DNA of 64,000 nt from positions 1 through 64,000 of the forward strand of contig CALCYA010000109.1 of assembly GCA_937906165.1 (NCBI GenBank). Reading direction: 5' to 3'. Of this stretch, positions 63,537-64,000 are shown piece after piece (position 1 is the stretch's first letter; each line of letters opens with the position of its first letter). This DNA comes from an uncultured Bacteroidales bacterium (GTDB taxonomy: Bacteria; Bacteroidota; Bacteroidia; Bacteroidales; Bacteroidaceae). Under the pieces are notes generated by a model. It did not search any database. It was not told the DNA's origin and saw only the letters and a list, made by a program, of their open reading frames with translations. Made by a program: the position numbers and the translations under genes.

Positions 63537-64000
63537 TGAAAGAGAAAATAACAATCATAAAGGTAGGTGGGAAGATTGTTGAGGAGCACGAGAGCCTCAA
63601 CAGTCTTCTCGACCGTTTTGCACAGATTGAAGGCCGTAAGGTACTCATCCACGGCGGCGGACGCTCGGCTACACGCATTGCCGAAAGACTGGGAATAGAG
63701 AGCCGTATGGTGGGTGGACGACGCATCACCGACAGCGACACATTGCAAGTAGTGACAATGGTATACGGAGGCCTCGTCAACAAGAATATAGTGGCACAGT
63801 TGCAGGCACGCGGAGTAAATGCCTTGGGCCTTACCGGGGCCGACTGCAACATCATCCGGGCCCACAAGCGCCCTGTAGGCGAAGTGGATTATGGCTATGT
63901 AGGCGATGTAGACAAGGCCGATGGTGCAATGTTTGCCCGCCTCATCGAGCAGGGCATTGTGCCCATTGTAGCCCCACTTACACACGACGGCAACGGCAAC
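63536..64000 (+). CDS. argB: Acetylglutamate kinase (5' part, cut by window end)
   Basis: 155 codons of an amino-acid kinase. ATG at 63536 shares its A with the speA stop (TGATG). The N-terminal KVGGKIVEE phosphate loop, LIHGGGRSATRIAERLG and MVGGRRITDSDTLQVVTMVYGGLVNKNIVAQL are acetylglutamate-kinase signatures. It phosphorylates N-acetylglutamate in arginine synthesis. Placing it with speA links arginine production with its decarboxylation. The remaining C-terminal 100 or so residues lie outside. Confidence 0.94.
   Translation, partial: MKEKITIIKVGGKIVEEHESLNSLLDRFAQIEGRKVLIHGGGRSATRIAERLGIESRMVGGRRITDSDTLQVVTMVYGGLVNKNIVAQLQARGVNALGLTGADCNIIRAHKRPVGEVDYGYVGDVDKADGAMFARLIEQGIVPIVAPLTHDGNGN

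Noticed and set aside
1..64000. CRISPR array, tRNA or rRNA genes
   Set aside because: No regularly spaced repeats of CRISPR size, no cloverleaf with CCA-type end, and no rRNA-like sequence were found in any intergenic region.

Overview
The window comes from a member of the Bacteroidales. The evidence is two SusC/SusD pairs, Bacteroides-type promoters (TTTG, about 20 nt, TAnnTTTG) ahead of many transcription units, lipoproteins with acidic residues just after the lipobox cysteine, DUF3109, ParE of the Bacteroidetes type, and a neighbouring speA-argB pair. Gene ends resembling those of Prevotella (a secreted protein ending in an LTGRRV...GIYIINGVK-type tail, and a short MKKTYISP peptide) lean towards Prevotellaceae, but the genus is not settled. 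I see no rRNA, tRNA, CRISPR array, transposase or phage gene.

Layout. (1) 1-1281: the end of an unknown gene, a rubredoxin too short for simple ORF calling, and a sirtuin. (2) 1.3-20.7 kb, all on the minus strand: a large surface system with two repeats of [fasciclin-domain lipoprotein - SusC - SusD], preceded in transcription order by a beta-propeller lipoprotein with a CxxCH motif and a polytopic membrane protein resembling DUF6057. It contains no recognisable glycosidase, protease or sensor, so its ligand is unknown; I regard it as the best candidate for an undescribed system. (3) 20.8-22.4 kb: slyD-aroC, minus strand. (4) 22.5-29.7 kb, plus strand, from a well-formed promoter: a mannose-glycan operon with a GH5 lipoprotein, an unusual ROK kinase and two different GH92 alpha-mannosidases. 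A GH130 mannosyl phosphorylase with its own promoter follows at 35.6 kb. A complete RND efflux operon (OMF, MFP, RND) lies between them.

(5) 36.6-47.2 kb: housekeeping genes: upp, pckA, a Pmp3-type microprotein, a THUMP-like methyltransferase, an S41 protease, coaD, parE, a GNAT-like protein and a Na+/Ca2+ exchanger. (6) 47.2-50.8 kb: a repeat-rich island with a secreted 598-aa protein and a 54-aa peptide gene. It is flanked by inverted copies of a dispersed element and carries five copies of a double-hairpin unit, several GTAGGGGC palindromes, two short tandem arrays and a cluster of TTCGGGACA boxes. (7) 50.8-64 kb: DUF3109, gpmI, a Nudix/TPR/outer-membrane-barrel operon, and topA-aroK-speA-argB (argB cut by the window edge), whose members overlap or nearly touch.

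How the parts work together. The GH5/GH92/GH130/ROK set would strip alpha-mannose caps, cut the beta-mannosyl backbone or core, and pass mannose or mannose-1-phosphate to the cytoplasm. No SusCD pair lies beside it, so glycan import must be encoded elsewhere or borrowed from another locus. In the fasciclin locus, the surface lipoproteins probably form the outer face of two TonB-dependent pumps.
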